Shown here piece after piece: positions 12,280-26,003 of a DNA stretch of 64,000 bases (its first letter is position 1; the number at the start of each line of letters is the position of its first letter). Where the stretch lies: contig RSEF01000005.1 of assembly GCA_003993805.1 (NCBI GenBank), forward strand, positions 39,497,313 through 39,561,312. Reading direction: 5' to 3'. The stretch is from Himantopus leucocephalus. Taxonomy: Eukaryota > Chordata > Aves > Charadriiformes > Recurvirostridae. The notes under the pieces are model-generated. The model worked only from the letters and a program-made list of their open reading frames with translations, had not been told where the DNA came from and did no database searches. The translations under genes were made by a program, and so were the position numbers.

Positions 12280-15200
12280 ACATCCATTGTCATCTAAAAG
12301 AAGTGGATAAAAATGTATTGAAACTGATTGTTTCCTGAGAAATGTTTTTTTCATTTTGAGGGAAAAAAAAAAAACCTAGTAAAAATAATCTCTGACCAAC
12401 TCAACTTAATGTCCTTATTTCAACCAAATGTCAAGGCTTTTCTCTGGGATTAGTTTTACTTGATTTATCAGTGGCCTTTGACACAGTTGTTCATAGGGTT
12501 TGTGTGCATATTGTAGCTTATACCCTGTTTTTGGCGTTTGAATGGCAGCATTGAAATACTTTGAATATTTCCTTACAGATCCAAGTTTTGTATAATAAGA
12601 ACTTATCTCAAGTTTACAATAATTTGGATGTGGATGTGGTGCAGGGCTCTGTAACTTGTCCTTTGTTTTCCTTGCATGTACAATCTGTTAGGAATTAATA
12701 AAGGCACATGGGCTAATAATTCCTGCTAGATATACTATTCCAATGTAAATCCTTCCCTGAATTAAAGAGCAGTATTGATGTGCACTGTTAAACAGATGCT
12801 CTGATTTGCGGTGCTGGTCAAAGTGAATTCTGTTCCTATATGGGTTCTTTTTGTATGCGTAGGCATGCCATATGTATATTCTATAAAGAGTATCAAGATC
12901 TTTTGGGATAAAAGGAGCTGTATAAATGCAGCTTCATCATCTCCTCATGTGATACTGTGTTATTTGTGATCGAATAGCAGAACTGCTTAATAATATCCCT
13001 ATTTCAAATCAGTACAGATTTTTGTAAAAACTATAACATATATTGTTTCTTGATTTTAGAATAATCATATCCCTTCTTTGACAGAAACTGAATGTGTACA
13101 TCATCAAATGAGACTGCCAGAGATCTCTTTTCTTAAGCTTTTCCTTAATTTGTGATTAAGCATTCTGCCATTTACTCTGTTTTTTTAAACATGGCATGAT
13201 GATACCGTGCTTTGGGTTACATGTGATCTGTGCCATTTCACTGGCCCTACCAAAACTACCCTCAGTTTCTTGAGTCGCTCAAGAGCTGTAACAACCTGGA
13301 ATCTCTAACACCCACCAAATAAGCCATGTCCACCTTCAACCTGCTCAAGATTGAACAATAATCTCTATTTCACTTTTAAAGAATCCTTTCCTTGTTTCTG
13401 AGGTTGTTAGGTGAATATAATGACATAAATGAAAACTCTAGATGCCTAATTAGCTATCTACATGCTACATGGGTGCAGCTGCCCGGTCCCTTACACTGGA
13501 AGGAAGAGAAATGGCTCTTTGTGCAGGAGGCAAGCGTTGAGACCATCATAGGAGAACTGAGGAGAGAGGCAGTAGTAGATGAGAGAGGATGAGCTTTTCA
13601 GGAGAGGAAGCAAGTGGACAGTCTCCCACAGAGAGCAAAAGAAAAAGAATGCCTGAGCAAGAACCAGGACTGACAAAAGGGAACATGTGATAGTTTTCTT
13701 TCGTATTTGCTTCTAAGCCCAGTAGATGCAGAAGGTGTGTTTTGGGTTTCTGGAAAGAAGCTGGATCAAAGCTGACTTGGAGTGGCCTTAATCCTCTTCA
13801 AAATGCAGCATATAATATTGTTTGAGATTTTTGTTTTGGTGCGTCTTTCCATATGTCCTTTTACGTACCCCAAGCACAGCTCTGTCTTGTAGGACCTTTA
13901 CAGATGATTCCTTGCGCAGCTTATCTGAGGAATAAATGGAAATCATGCTAAGAGACATATTGAATATTATCCGTCCTGCCTAGTGACAATCCTTTTCCTT
14001 ATGGACACTGCAAAATGTAAATATGCATTTGTTCTTTTAATAATTTTGTGCTTGTTATTTTGTTTTTCCTTCAATTTTGACAATAAGCTAAAATAATTAA
14101 TTTCAGGTCCCTTTAATTTACATTTTGCTTTAGTTCTAATGCCCCAGCACAATATTCATTCTGTGTTTGGATTTCCAGTACTTACAAAGTTCACGTAAAC
14201 ATTTCCTGGCAACTACATAGGCAGAACAGAGGGTTTCTCTTCTATAATCTGCATCTATATATTGACATGTTTTAAAGATAAATATACACAGACATATTTG
14301 GTTTTACTGGTACAGCATCTTCCTTGGTAGAGAAAGTGAAGTTTCTTCATGTTTAAGTTCTCTAGCAGTGGAAAAACCTGCAGTTGATTAGCTGTGTCCT
14401 CATGATGCAGTTGCAAGAGGGTGGTGTAGACTGCATTTTGTGATTTCATGGGCTGCACATTGTACAGTCTCAGTTTAAATCCAAGAAAGCGCTGAATTTT
14501 TTCTTCCTTTTGTTTTTCTCTTAATTTTATGAAAATATTTCCTTTCATAATATGAGTCTACAAATAATCCTCTTCTAGACAGAGTAGGCAAATGTGACAA
14601 AAGAGGTCCAAAACTGTAATTATGGGGAAGAACTATGCCATGGGTTACATGGCACGTATGACAGAATAATTCTTTTTTCATTGCACTGTCTGATGGGGAA
14701 AGGAAGAAAAGGGAGAGAGCCTAGGACTAAATGCCCTCTAAAATATGCTCATTGTTGGCTGCTTCTCTCATTAGAACCTACCAAAGAAATAAGAGACAGT
14801 GTAGAAACACTTGGATTCTCTTTATAGTATCTCAGGATTTCTACAGATAACCAGGACGTTGACGTGAGTCAGAAACCATGACCAAATCTTCATGACAAAA
14901 ATGAAATTCAGTTTGAAACGTTTTGGATATGGGGCTCAGCTGACCGATCTGGAAAAAGATAGCCGTATTTGTACAGAAAATACCCTATAGTATTACAGTG
15001 TGTGTCATGGTTTGTATTACACACAATAAATGTGTTTAATTATTTTATTTGTTTAGATTCCCACAGCCTCAGGATATGCCATTGTATTGCTGTCAAAAAA
15101 AAAGGAATTACTATAACTTATGGTAATGTACCTTTATTGAGTTATGTAAATTGCCTCAGTACCCCTTATACTCTAATAGTGAGAAAGAAATAACATTAAG

Positions 15201-15670
15201 AGTCTTAGTGCTCAATGTGATGTGGACTATCCTGTACATCATTTATCAATATGTTTTATTTATTTTGGACATGGGGGATCTATTCTTCTATTCATCTGCT
15301 AGTTCATGGCAATGAGGAATGGTACCAGAACTGCTAGAATTTCATCCAGGGCTGTACTGGAGGCAGTTTAGACCATTTCAGTAGAGCCAGCACTTAAAAT
15401 CACAGCCAGTTCCTAAATGAGGTGTTACAGTCTGTGTCCGTCATGTCCTGCCTCCTGCCACTGCTATACCAGCACTCAGAAATCCCCATCCTGGTGCTGA
15501 GTTCAGCAGCCTCTCCGCTCTGCTCCACTCTGCTCCTCTCCTTAATCCCTACTTCTGCTAGCTGCGTGGCCCCAAACCACAGCTTTTGCCCAGCCGATTT
15601 TAAAGTATGCCAGGTGACAATCTCCCTCTAACTCCCTTGGGAGGCTCCTGCATAGCCTACTGCTTCCCAC

Positions 15671-15725
15671 AGCCAGGAAGTATTTTCTAATGTTCCAATA
15701 TTTCCATTATGCAGTTCATCCCTAA
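15671..15725 (-). mobile_element. Degenerate CR1-like fragment
   Basis: AGCCAGGAAGTATTTTCTAA then TGTTCCAAT, followed by GCAGTTCATCCC, resembles the antisense of the CR1 ORF2 3' region (consensus-like 'AGGAAGTTTTTCCTAATGTCCAA', then 'GCAGTTTAAGCCC'). The sequence on both sides does not extend the match convincingly, so this is an old, diverged remnant. Confidence 0.45.
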
Positions 15726-16314
15726 CAACTACCTACACCCCCTTCTTTGTACATTGTTCCCCTTTCCCTTTGTTTACTCTCTTTAGACACAGTTGATGCA
15801 TGGCATGCCCCCATTTTCTTTTTCCCAAGCCTAGATTAGTGTGAGATAATCAAAGACGTTCTTTAAATAATCTTTTCTCTGTGTCAGTCCTGTATTTAAA
15901 ATATAATGAGTCAAGTGAAACCATGAGGGATAGAGTGGAATGAGAGCAAGAGCGGAAAGCAGAAAGTGGAGGGCTAGGAGGTGAGAAAGTACATGGGATT
16001 CTATTTACAAGAAAAATACATGCTGAAAATAAGTATTTAAGATGGGAATTGGGGAGTGGAAATGAACAGATGTTAGCAGAGTTACAAAAGTAGTCTGGAG
16101 ACAAAGAAATGGGGTGGTTTTAAAAATGTATGCATTTTAAAGTAATATTTTAAATAAGGATTAAGCAGCTGGGAAAGGTTACATAGGCTACGAGTTGGAG
16201 ACATGTATGGTGTACATAAGATTTTTAAAACAATCTAACAAAGCAGCTGGGTGAGTTATTAACAGATGTTAATGATTTATCAGTGGTATAAAACATTAAG
16301 ATCACATTCAGGGG

Positions 16315-16394
16315 TAGACCGTGGTCATGCCTGATTTCTCCATGGACAAAAATTTTGCATTAGACCACTGTCATGCCTGATTTCTAACCATGGA
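16315..16394. repeat. Short imperfect direct repeat
   Basis: Two copies of TAGACC..TGTCATGCCTGATTTCT..CCATGGA (16315-16346 and 16361-16394) lie about 46 nt apart, with a few substitutions and a 2-nt indel. This looks like local slippage or duplication. No element is recognised. Confidence 0.75.
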
Positions 16395-19300
16395 TGGAAC
16401 ATGCCTAAAAAAAAACAAGCAAGGAACCACTTTGTTTAAAAAAAAAATAAAGTAAAAGGAAAAAAACTGTTTACTTTCAATAGTATTTGGTCACGTAGTA
16501 AAATGAGTGGGGGATAGTTAAGTAAGGAAAATCACTATTTAATGTCTTCATTTACAGTAAACAGACATTTTCTACCTCTACATTTCTTTTTTTTTCTTAC
16601 TTGTATTTGAGCTAGCTTTTAGAAGCTATGGATACAAGAGAATAAAGCTGTATATGTTGGAAGCACAATGTAACTGTAGCAATGCCAATAATTCTCTCAG
16701 AGAAGTTGGCCATTAATACTCTATTTAAGTATGTCCCTAAAATAACTGCATTAGGCCAGTAAGTGCCAAGTAAATCTATAAATAAATAAAAAGAGAGATA
16801 ATATCTTTATGAACTATGCTTTTTGTATGTTTTTATGAGCAGATGCATCAGTGTGTATTCTAGGTCTAGAGGGGGTTTTGAGAAACAAGAGTCTTCGTGT
16901 TGAGTAGGATGCAAGTAAAATACCATCTCCAAAATAATCTTGGCACAATAGAGCTGTCTTTTGAATTTATTTCTCAAGAGAGTGAAAAAAAAAACCCAAA
17001 AAACTAAGGAAATATTTGCAAGTTTTTAGCTGCTGCAATGTTGTAGTAAGCTGATGACTCCCTGGTGAGAAGGCAGCGGGTTAGATTGTGCTTTTACAAC
17101 CAGAGTTGAGCCAGGGGCAGAGCTCAGCGGCACCAGCTGAAGAGCAACACACAGAAGGGATTGTGCCTCAGAGGCGCTGTGACCTTTCCTGGTTTTCCCT
17201 TATCCCAGTAATGGATTGTTGATCCGTAGCAGTACTCACTTTTCATAACTACAGAAGTACTGCCATTCCTTATCCCTTTTTATCCATTTCCCTAAATCTG
17301 GAGCAGGGGGAAAATAGTTCCTGAGCATCCCCTGTGTATACTGGCTGCCGTATATGTGTCTGCCGTGGAGTGGTTAGAAAGTGCTGCAAGTGCCCATCTG
17401 TACATGATGTAGGTCAGGGTCTGTAACAGAGCGAATGGAGATACACTTTTGAGTGCTTCATGTGATACTCTCCATCTAGCATCTGCCCAGGTGTCGCAGC
17501 TTAGATCAAGATGGTTTCTCCCAGGAGGTACGTTGGATATTCCTTTCTTTAGCATGTTAGTGAGCTGAATCAACTCAATGCAAGACTCAGACAAGTGTCA
17601 GAGACAGTGCAAGGGAGGAAGGAGGACAAGACAAATGGGAATTAGGTTGGGAAAAGTGCCTGTAGACAGCAGCAGGTCTTTAGATTATTCTGCTGTCTCA
17701 TGATACTTTTCCCTGACTGAGTCAGCTACAAACTGGAGGGATCAAATTAAATAGTTCTGAGATTGCTAAACTGGAATACAAATTAGGAAAGGAAAAGCAA
17801 AAAGGAAAAAACTTTTTTGACTTTTTTTTATATCTTAGAAAGAAGTGACGGAAGGCATATTTCATTTGAAAATGTGGTTCCAGAACATTTTTAACTCGAT
17901 TCTTTTGGAATTACATTTGTTCCTTGGACACTTACACTGCCATACAGTGGCAGTTCAGGGAGCTGGCACAGCAGAAAACTGACCAATTAATCATTTTCTG
18001 GTTGGGTTTCTTTACCAGCTTGGTTTCCTGAATTGGTTCCTCACACAATTGTGTAACAGGCACTACCAGGACAAAGAAGGGGGCAACCCAGACAGGTCAT
18101 CAATGGCAACCACCAAACTGTATGCTAAAGGTATGCATGAAAGGCATGTGTGTATACACTGTCATTATGATGTTATATTTAATCCAATGAAAGGGTGGTC
18201 TGACACTAAAAGAGTTAGTCCTGCTTCTGGTCCCTCGCCACCCAACTCCCTCCTCTAGTGTATGCACTATGGTCCCACCATTTCCGTTATGTCAGATCTA
18301 GCAATTGCAAAACTGCGGAGAAAATTGATTCAGCTTGATGATATATCAGAAAATTAAGCTATTAAAAAGTATTTGTTTTCTAGTGGCTGCATACTGTTAG
18401 ATCAGCTCTGTTGTAATGCAAAACTGCATCCTAATAAAAGGTGTATACATATTTATTTGCCATGCCTCTAAGTTAAATATGAACTTTTATTTGTATGATT
18501 ACCATTTTTTCTATCTCATCTGATAGAACATACTTCATAGTGCTGTATCTTCTCTTAGAATATGAAGTCCAGTTAGTATGGACAAAAATATTCCTCTGAA
18601 GGCATAAGTTGAGTTACACCACAGGGGGAATAAAAATAATGCAAGAATGTTAGGTAGTTAAAAGACTTTCCTAATTTAGCCATTGAAAGGTGAATTTTTA
18701 AATGAATAGCAATGCATCCTTTCCTTTTCGTATCTCTTCTTTTTCTTTTTCTTGACAAATTGTTTTATTCTCTGAACAATTTGACATATCTAAGAAGTGA
18801 AACAGCTTACAATTCTATTGTTATACAGATAGTGCATTGTAACAGTATATGGCATATGACTTAGGAAATTTAGGGTTATGATGAAATTTAGTTTTCAATT
18901 TCATGAGACAGGAAATCCCAATTTTGCAATTCATTGTTGCTAAAAGGACAAGATGTTTGTCTCCCTCATGTCAGCAACACTCCTTACACAAGCCATAGAC
19001 CTTGTTGTAGTTTCCCATGGGCCCATACAACATATCATCCTAGGAGAAGACTAATTGGTACAGTTTCTGATGAATTTTTTAATTGAATCAGCTTATTAGA
19101 AGGGTTCAATAAGCATCAGAACTGTCACAGAGAAAGGAGCAGGACCACACAGTGAAAAAGGAGTAGGAATAGGGGATGAGGAACTGAGGGTGAAACCTCC
19201 CTGTTTTGTTTTAGGTCAACTCTTACATCAGTTCAACTGATCATGGAACAGCTTAATTCAGAGGCATGAAACCATTTAAATCATGGGTAAATTAATTCCT

Positions 19301-20039
19301 GTTCTTCAGAGTACTCATTTTATTAGCTCTGCAATACTTAATTCATGTGTCTAAATACTTTGCCAAAATTGAATGAATAAAGGATTCCTGAAGTTGCCTG
19401 TTAATAAAATTGCACAATATTGCAAAAGTTGCTTGCTATTATTACCATGACAAATGATTGTACATTACAAAAAGGTGTTGACTTTTCTGTGAAACATGTA
19501 ATTAGGGTTGAAATTTCATATTACAGCTTCAGCAGATACAATAATTCATGGCTACTAAAAGGAGCCTCACACTCCCTCATGCCAGCCCTGCATTCAGCAG
19601 ATTCCATTTTCTGACTTGGTCAAAAACTAATTCAAGAATAACAAGAAGAAAAAAAAATAAAGAAATAATAATTTTTAAAAACCCACAAAACTAAAAAAAT
19701 GTCCAGTAAAGAGTAAGTGTAGTTGGGGAGGGAGGAATACAAAAGGAAGTAAACTGAGACCTCTCTCTCCAGGCAGCAGTGTGAGTTTTTCAGTCCATTC
19801 CGCTGAGCAGCATGAGAAAAATGGAATGTGAAGTGTTCTGCCCTAGCTAGGAAGTAAGCCTGGATATACAAATGAGTATGGGGCCATATATAAAACTTGT
19901 TCCCACAGTTAGATGCTGTCACATAGGAGAGAGCAAGGACATACTTAAAAAGAAGCTTGAGCTCCAGAATCATGGAACCTGGAGATACAGAGGGTATATA
20001 ATTGTCATCTTGCCATACACAGGTCTAATGATCGTCTAT

Positions 20040-20100
20040 TGACCATTGGCAAGGACTAGATATTAGGATGGATGGCCTTCTGATCTTTTGTCTTCTTATA
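20040..20100 (+). mobile_element. Ancient CR1/L3-like LINE 3' fragment
   Basis: The string GGACTAGATATTAGGATGGA, then TGGCCTTCTGATCTTTTGTC and TTCTTAT, resembles the sense 3' end of an old amniote CR1-like LINE (pattern 'GGACTAGATGGACCTTTGGTCTGA...TTCTTAT'). A reverse-oriented relative is at 40563-40611. Divergence is high. The family assignment is from memory of the pattern. Confidence 0.45.
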
Positions 20101-21767
20101 CATAATATTAGGATGAAAATAACAATCTAAATTCTCCTGAATATATTTAAGACCAGGAATTAGGTTTTAGGTATCTGAACAAGGTTGCGGAGCACCTTTC
20201 TAGAGGGTGCTGTGGAAGCAAAAAGCCTTGTAACTATTTTTACAGTAGAGCTCAGTCACTTTCTTGGGTCAAGTGACTTATAAAGGCATATATGACATAG
20301 TTGCCTATGATAACAGGGGCTGAATTCACTGACTCAGCCAGCTGCTTTCAGTCCACTATTTGTTGGCATGACAAATCATCAGAAAAGAAATAAAAGAATG
20401 ATGATGGGTGTATCATGCTCATATGCATTCTGAGTAACGTGAAAAGCATCTCATCCATTAGAAACAACATAATCCCAGAGAAAATCACACCTGTGGAACA
20501 AGGTTAATAGTACCAGATATCTTCAGCTGTGTCTGCTACAGCAGCTACTATACATGAAAGCTTTCCCTGGTTAGCCAAACAATATTTTGAGATCAATTAG
20601 ATGCATTAATGATGCCATTTCTACTTACTCACTTTGCAGCCTTTGTAGAAATGTATGCAGCAGAAGTATTTAGAGCTGTCGAAGAGGAAGGGCAAAGTCT
20701 TACTCTTGTCCTTTTATGCTATTCTGACAGCTCAAGGGACCTTGAGGGAGATTTTGGCAATGGAAAATTTTCTTAATGGAACAGAAATCCTTAGGTGGTA
20801 GGTGGTATAGAGGTGAGTTAATGACGGCTTCACCTGTTCCTCACAAACTCTTATATGGGAATAGGTAATTCTGGAAAGAAGTCAATGGTCAGAATGTCTT
20901 TTATAGTCCAGCTTTTTGTGGCTGCCAGGGCAGACCCTTGTGACTAATAGGAATTCAGCATCAATTAAAACAGCTCCCAGAGTTGTGTTATGTGTGCTGG
21001 GGCTACAACAGTTCCACTATTCTTGGCTAGCCTGGGTGCAGTGGAACTACATGAAAAACCTTTGAAAAGCTTGGCCCACAGTCCTTCCTCCCACTTAATC
21101 ACATTTCTTAAGGAGAATGTAAACTTCAGTCTTGGGTGACAAATCATAAAACTGGTACAGCACAAGGCCAATTCACAGGTGCCTTTGAAAGACATAATTT
21201 ATGCAGTTGCACCAAATTTCAATTGATGTGAATAAATAGCCAGAAGCCTTTGGAAAGAGGTTATTTTGCTATCTGCAGACAAGTTAGCTTCTAAACATAC
21301 AGCTTTCTTGAAATACTGGTGTTTGAAAGCTTCGGTATTTGAAAAATAGATCAGGATTTTTATCCAGAGCATAATAAAACAGAATAAATAGATATTTGGT
21401 GAGCTAAAGTTTTGATGAGTCATATTTCAGAAAGCAGCAACAAATATGTTAGAAGAAAATATCTTTTGGAGATACATCAGTAGAATTTTCAGTAAACTTT
21501 TCAGATTTCAAAATGACAAAGCTACTGCTTTGGAAGCTAGTGTGAAACTGCAGAAGTGATGCGGATGCTGAATGCTCCTTGTACATCATATATTCTGAAC
21601 ACTGTGCAAGCAGTCTTTGCAGCACTCCTAAGAACACCATAAAGGTTTTAATCCCCATTGAACAGAAAAAAGAGAGGAATGGTGATGTGGATGACAGTCC
21701 AACTACAACAGAGGAGTTGCCAGAACCAGAAAGCCTACCTCCTGTATAACGACCACCTCCATGAGGA

Positions 21768-21832
21768 AGAAGAGGTGGATGAAAGTGATCTTTAAGGTCC
21801 CTTCCAACCCAAACCAATCTATGATTCTATGA
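21768..21832 (+). mobile_element. CR1 LINE 3' end fragment
   Basis: The sequence GATCTTTAAGGTCCCTTCCA, then ACCCAAACCAATCTATGATT and CTATGA, is the avian CR1 3' terminus in sense orientation. The octamer repeat ends at 21832. The 5' boundary is vague, at about 21768 or earlier. It is short and non-coding. The antisense frame across it, which begins with MVWVGRDLKDH, is a familiar chance product of CR1. Confidence 0.88.
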
Positions 21833-24397
21833 AAACTGAAACCATTTCCGGTAGTCAGTAGCAGAGCAAGGACTGAAATTCTCTCAGCCTCACACCTTCG
21901 TCAGAGGTCTTCTGAAGCATACTAGGATTACCAAGGGTGTCCTGAAGAACAGCCCTAGCTGTACCCTCCATCCTTCTGCCAGAGATTACTGCCCCAGTAG
22001 CAGAAGTGTACCAAAGTGAAAAGTGGTGGCTGTTCATGTACTACAGCTTACAGATGATCAAACATATTTGACATTACTTCTATTAAAGCTAAGACTGTGA
22101 GCAAATATACCTGAGTGGCAGCTCATTTTGTTCCTTTGGCTACAAAGTGGTAACTTGGGACAATGTGTCAGGACAGGTGGGTGAAAGTAATATACCCTTG
22201 ATAACAATATTGTTAAATCAATTCCACAAAGTCCTTTGGCTCAGAATAATCAGTTATGTACACCCAATATTGGTGAGTAATTTGACAACACGAGATTTTT
22301 TGGAAATTCAGGGTGATATATGTCTGTGAGTTTAAATAGATGAGAAAATGTGAAACTTTTTAAAGGACAGTCTAATTTTACCTTTCACTAGGGCACTGCC
22401 ACAAGACTGTGCAGCACCCTTCATACTCCACTGAGCATTGAAATAGGGCTGGAGTATTTTAGATGTTCTGCTCTGACTGTCTGCATGGTCTTGAGTACAT
22501 GACATGGAATATTTAAGCCAGGTTTGGTTAGAAATTCAGTTTTGATAAATGTAAACTTTTGTATTTGTTGGAATTTTCCTCTAAATTGACAAATGTTTTT
22601 CAAAGTGAAATTTTCCACTAGCAACTGTTTGAAGGAGTATTATCTTACTCTGTTTCTCAGGTATGGTCCATAATGTGGCTTAGTTCCTGCTTAGAAATTT
22701 CTGACATGAGTTAGGCACATATGTCTATGCTGGAGGGGTCAAATTCAAAGACTGTTTCATTGGTGTGCAAGTTGTATAGTGTCTGGGCACATAATCAAAG
22801 GCAAAGTTTTGAATAAATAATTTCAGTGTAGTTATATTTCTTTTATCTGCAATACTCACTTTACAATATGGGCCTATACATCAAAAATTGCTGGACTACC
22901 TATAGAAGAAACATATTATGTGCTTAATGAGTATATAAAATTGGGGGAGGGGGTGTAATCTAGATACTGATTTTTTTCTGTCTGTGTCTTTTGTAATTTT
23001 GCATTTTGTAGTATTATAGTCTTTATTTTCAATAGTTTTCCCTTCTACACCGGTGTATTTTAGCACATTCCGTGTATGCCAAACAATTTGAGTACAAGTC
23101 CTTGGGAGCAGAGAATTTAATTGCACTTTCTGTTGTTATAAATACTTCTGTAATGCAAAAGAATTGCATTGACATTTTAATATGCTGTCACTTTAAGATA
23201 CTACATGAAGTGTGAACAGAGCACAGGCACTTTTAACAGGTGTCTCTAATTGTTAGTTTGTTTCTTAGAAATAGCCATAATGTAAAATTTGGTGAAACAT
23301 GTAGATCCAAGGTGTTTGGACCCTGCAACATGCTAACCAGGTTTTCCTTTGGCTGCTGGTAAAAACAAATTGGGGTGTGTAATTGATTTTTTGTAAGTAA
23401 AGCTTTTATGTTTGCTTTGACTTCAAACTCCATCTTTTTCTTGTTATTTTTTGTCCCTTAGGAGGGATTGCAACATGGGCTTTTAGGAAAAAAAGAGTTC
23501 AGTGTATTCGTTTATTTTAGCAAATAGGATGTTTCTATTACTTTCAGATTTTGCCGGTCTGCAACTGCAGAAATAATCGTGAAAAGGGTGAAAGCCAGAT
23601 CAATTACATTTTTAAAAAGCGTATTTTCATTAAATTTTCCAAGTGCCTGTTATGTTCAAAGGGAGTTCAAGATTGTCTTGTTCACAGAATATTTGAAAAG
23701 CCCCTTAAAAGAAACAGATCCATCCAGAAAAATGTCAGAATTGTTGGGTGAAGCGTGCTTACTTTAAAAAATGGCAAAAAAAAAAGAGTATCAACATGCA
23801 TACAGTCGTTTCAGATTTTCAGTGGGATTACTATTAGTTCCAAGGTTGATACAAATATATCTTTAAACAAAAGACCAGAATACAAACCTGGTAAAAAATG
23901 TTAATACTGAATTTTGTAAAGGAAAAAAAGCAACCAGTTTTGTTACATAGCAAATTAATTATGCACACGCATCTTCTACGAAGTTTACTTAGTTAACAAG
24001 TATTTATTATAAACAGTTATTCTTTTCCAATTTGGCAGAAAGATAAACCATGTAAGTTCTTCAAAAATATATACTTAAGATTTAGTGAACATTGCAAGAT
24101 CAAATGTTTCACTAATTTTGCAAATACATTTAGATTGATTGCAGAAAATTATGGAAGTCTATTTATTAGTTAAGCTGTAGTTAAAGTAAAGGAATTCTGA
24201 TCAATTTGCTAAGAATTGCCTCCAGCTGTGCTGGTTTCCGCCATGTAGTTAAACAGAAGCTCACCATAGTTTGATCTATTTGTCCTCATTTTCATGGTCA
24301 CTGAAGTAAAGTATGACGGGCACAGCAGCAGTCACGTGTTCCTTGAGTATTCAGGTGCTAATCCAGAGAGTCAATGAAAAACTTCAAAGCCATTGAG

Positions 24398-24423
24398 GAA
24401 ATATATATTGTTATATATATTTC
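24398..24423. repeat. 11-bp AT-rich inverted repeat
   Basis: GAAATATATAT and ATATATATTTC form a perfect 11-bp stem around TGTT. The arms are low-complexity (AT)n, so this is most simply a short microsatellite with hairpin potential. Confidence 0.7.
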
Positions 24424-25487
24424 TGAAATTGATATAAATTAATATGTGCATCAATGATACATTTTAATATCTATGAAGAAGCCATGTAATAAATTCTTAA
24501 TTCCAAGATAGAACTGACAGAGTAAACTCTGATCTGGAATAGACAATAACCTCATCGTCATCGCACATAGCTAAGAATTGAGAGAACCATTTCAATTTTC
24601 TCCTTTCCTGAATGGGAAGTCATACTTGGACTTGACCTTCCCAAAACCTATACAGGTGCCTTGACCTCTGAGTGTCTGTGGTGTAATTCTTTATTCAAAC
24701 CTCAGTAACTGCTCTAGGCAAGACTTAAAATGTGAACTCTGATTAAGACATTCCTGCAGCATGTTCACTTGCGCATATTGTTCAACTATAGACTGTGTTG
24801 TAACAAAGCGAGGACTTCAACGTGTCTCTGCCAGATCCTATTGCGAGTACTGTAGCCACTAATATCCTGCCTCTCATTTCTCCGACAACTATAACTCCCC
24901 TTAATCAAAATAACAAGATGGAAGGTCACATTTTTGCTTCTCACAGGAATAAAAAAAAATATTTATTTGTCAAATGGATCCATTCTTAAAATGATTGCCA
25001 TACGTACATCTATGCTGCAGGTGCAGAATCATGCACGTTCAAGATACAGAATATTTTTATGTCTTAGCACACTGTCCATGATGTATTCCTGCATTGCCCC
25101 TCTGTGTGACACATACATCATAAGAACAGACAAGTGTCTATCAGTAATGAAAGTTTTCTAAATGTTGTATCTTCTTATCATCCGTGTATAGAGCTGGGCA
25201 TTCTCTCTTTTCCTTCCCACTACAAAGCATGTGCTTTTGGTAGAGATGCAGAAAATATTGTACTCGGAGAATTTGTGCAATATATTTTAGATAAGGAATA
25301 TAAAATCAAAGCAATGACAAGAACAAAATGGACGTAACAATTGATGGTTTTGAAATATGTTATTCAGAGAGTTTGGGGAAAATTTAAATATGGGTAATTC
25401 ACTTTATTCCTTTTTCCTGTAGTCTTTTCTCCAAGTGGAGCTGTATGTGCTATTGGTCACTTTTCATGATAGCTTCAGACAGATTAA

Positions 25488-25587
25488 NNNNNNNNNNNNN
25501 NNNNNNNNNNNNNNNNNNNNNNNNNNNNNNNNNNNNNNNNNNNNNNNNNNNNNNNNNNNNNNNNNNNNNNNNNNNNNNNNNNNNNNN
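25488..25587. other. Assembly gap (100 N)
   Basis: Exactly 100 Ns, which is the usual placeholder for a gap of unknown size. Any open frame drawn across it is meaningless. Just downstream the sequence becomes pyrimidine-rich and GC-richer (25946-26400), a kind of region that assembles poorly. Confidence 0.98.
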
Positions 25588-25945
25588 CACTAAGTAATAG
25601 GTTGCACTTGCTCGTGCAGTTACTTGGAAATAATTTTTTTCTTGCATTTAAAAAAGTCTTCAGGCATTGCATAGGTAAGCCACAGTACAGTGCTACAACA
25701 CCTAAGGATTTCGATCTACACTTTAAATATAACGTTATAGATGCATATGTTATTCTGTTGCACTCTGAAGTTTTTTAAAAGAATGGCAGAGAAGGGACAC
25801 GTGGAATGGCATTGCAGAAATGGGCAAATGATAGGTGAACCCATTTCAATCTTTCGCTGTATTGGTAAAGGAGTTGTACCACATATTACTATGAAATATT
25901 TTGGATGTAAGTGTCAACGGGTTTTGTAGGTCACGCGTAAGATCG

Positions 25946-26003
25946 TTCTTTCTCCTCCCCGCTCTCCCTCTCTCCCTTTCTCACTCCCTCTCCCTCTCCT
26001 TCC
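25946..26003. repeat. Polypyrimidine (CTCCCT-like) tract
   Basis: About 58 nt are almost purely C/T on the + strand, built from TCTCCC and CTCCCT units and broken by one G (25961) and one A (25983). It is a degenerate pyrimidine microsatellite at the start of a locally GC-rich stretch that continues to about 26400. No gene is supported there. Confidence 0.85.

Noticed and set aside
21449..21817. 122-codon open frame on the minus strand
   Set aside because: Its start is the antisense translation of the CR1 3' end at 21768-21832, a common spurious product in bird genomes.
25450..25672. Open frames crossing the 100-N gap
   Set aside because: Ns were read through as unknown residues, so the frames are not real.
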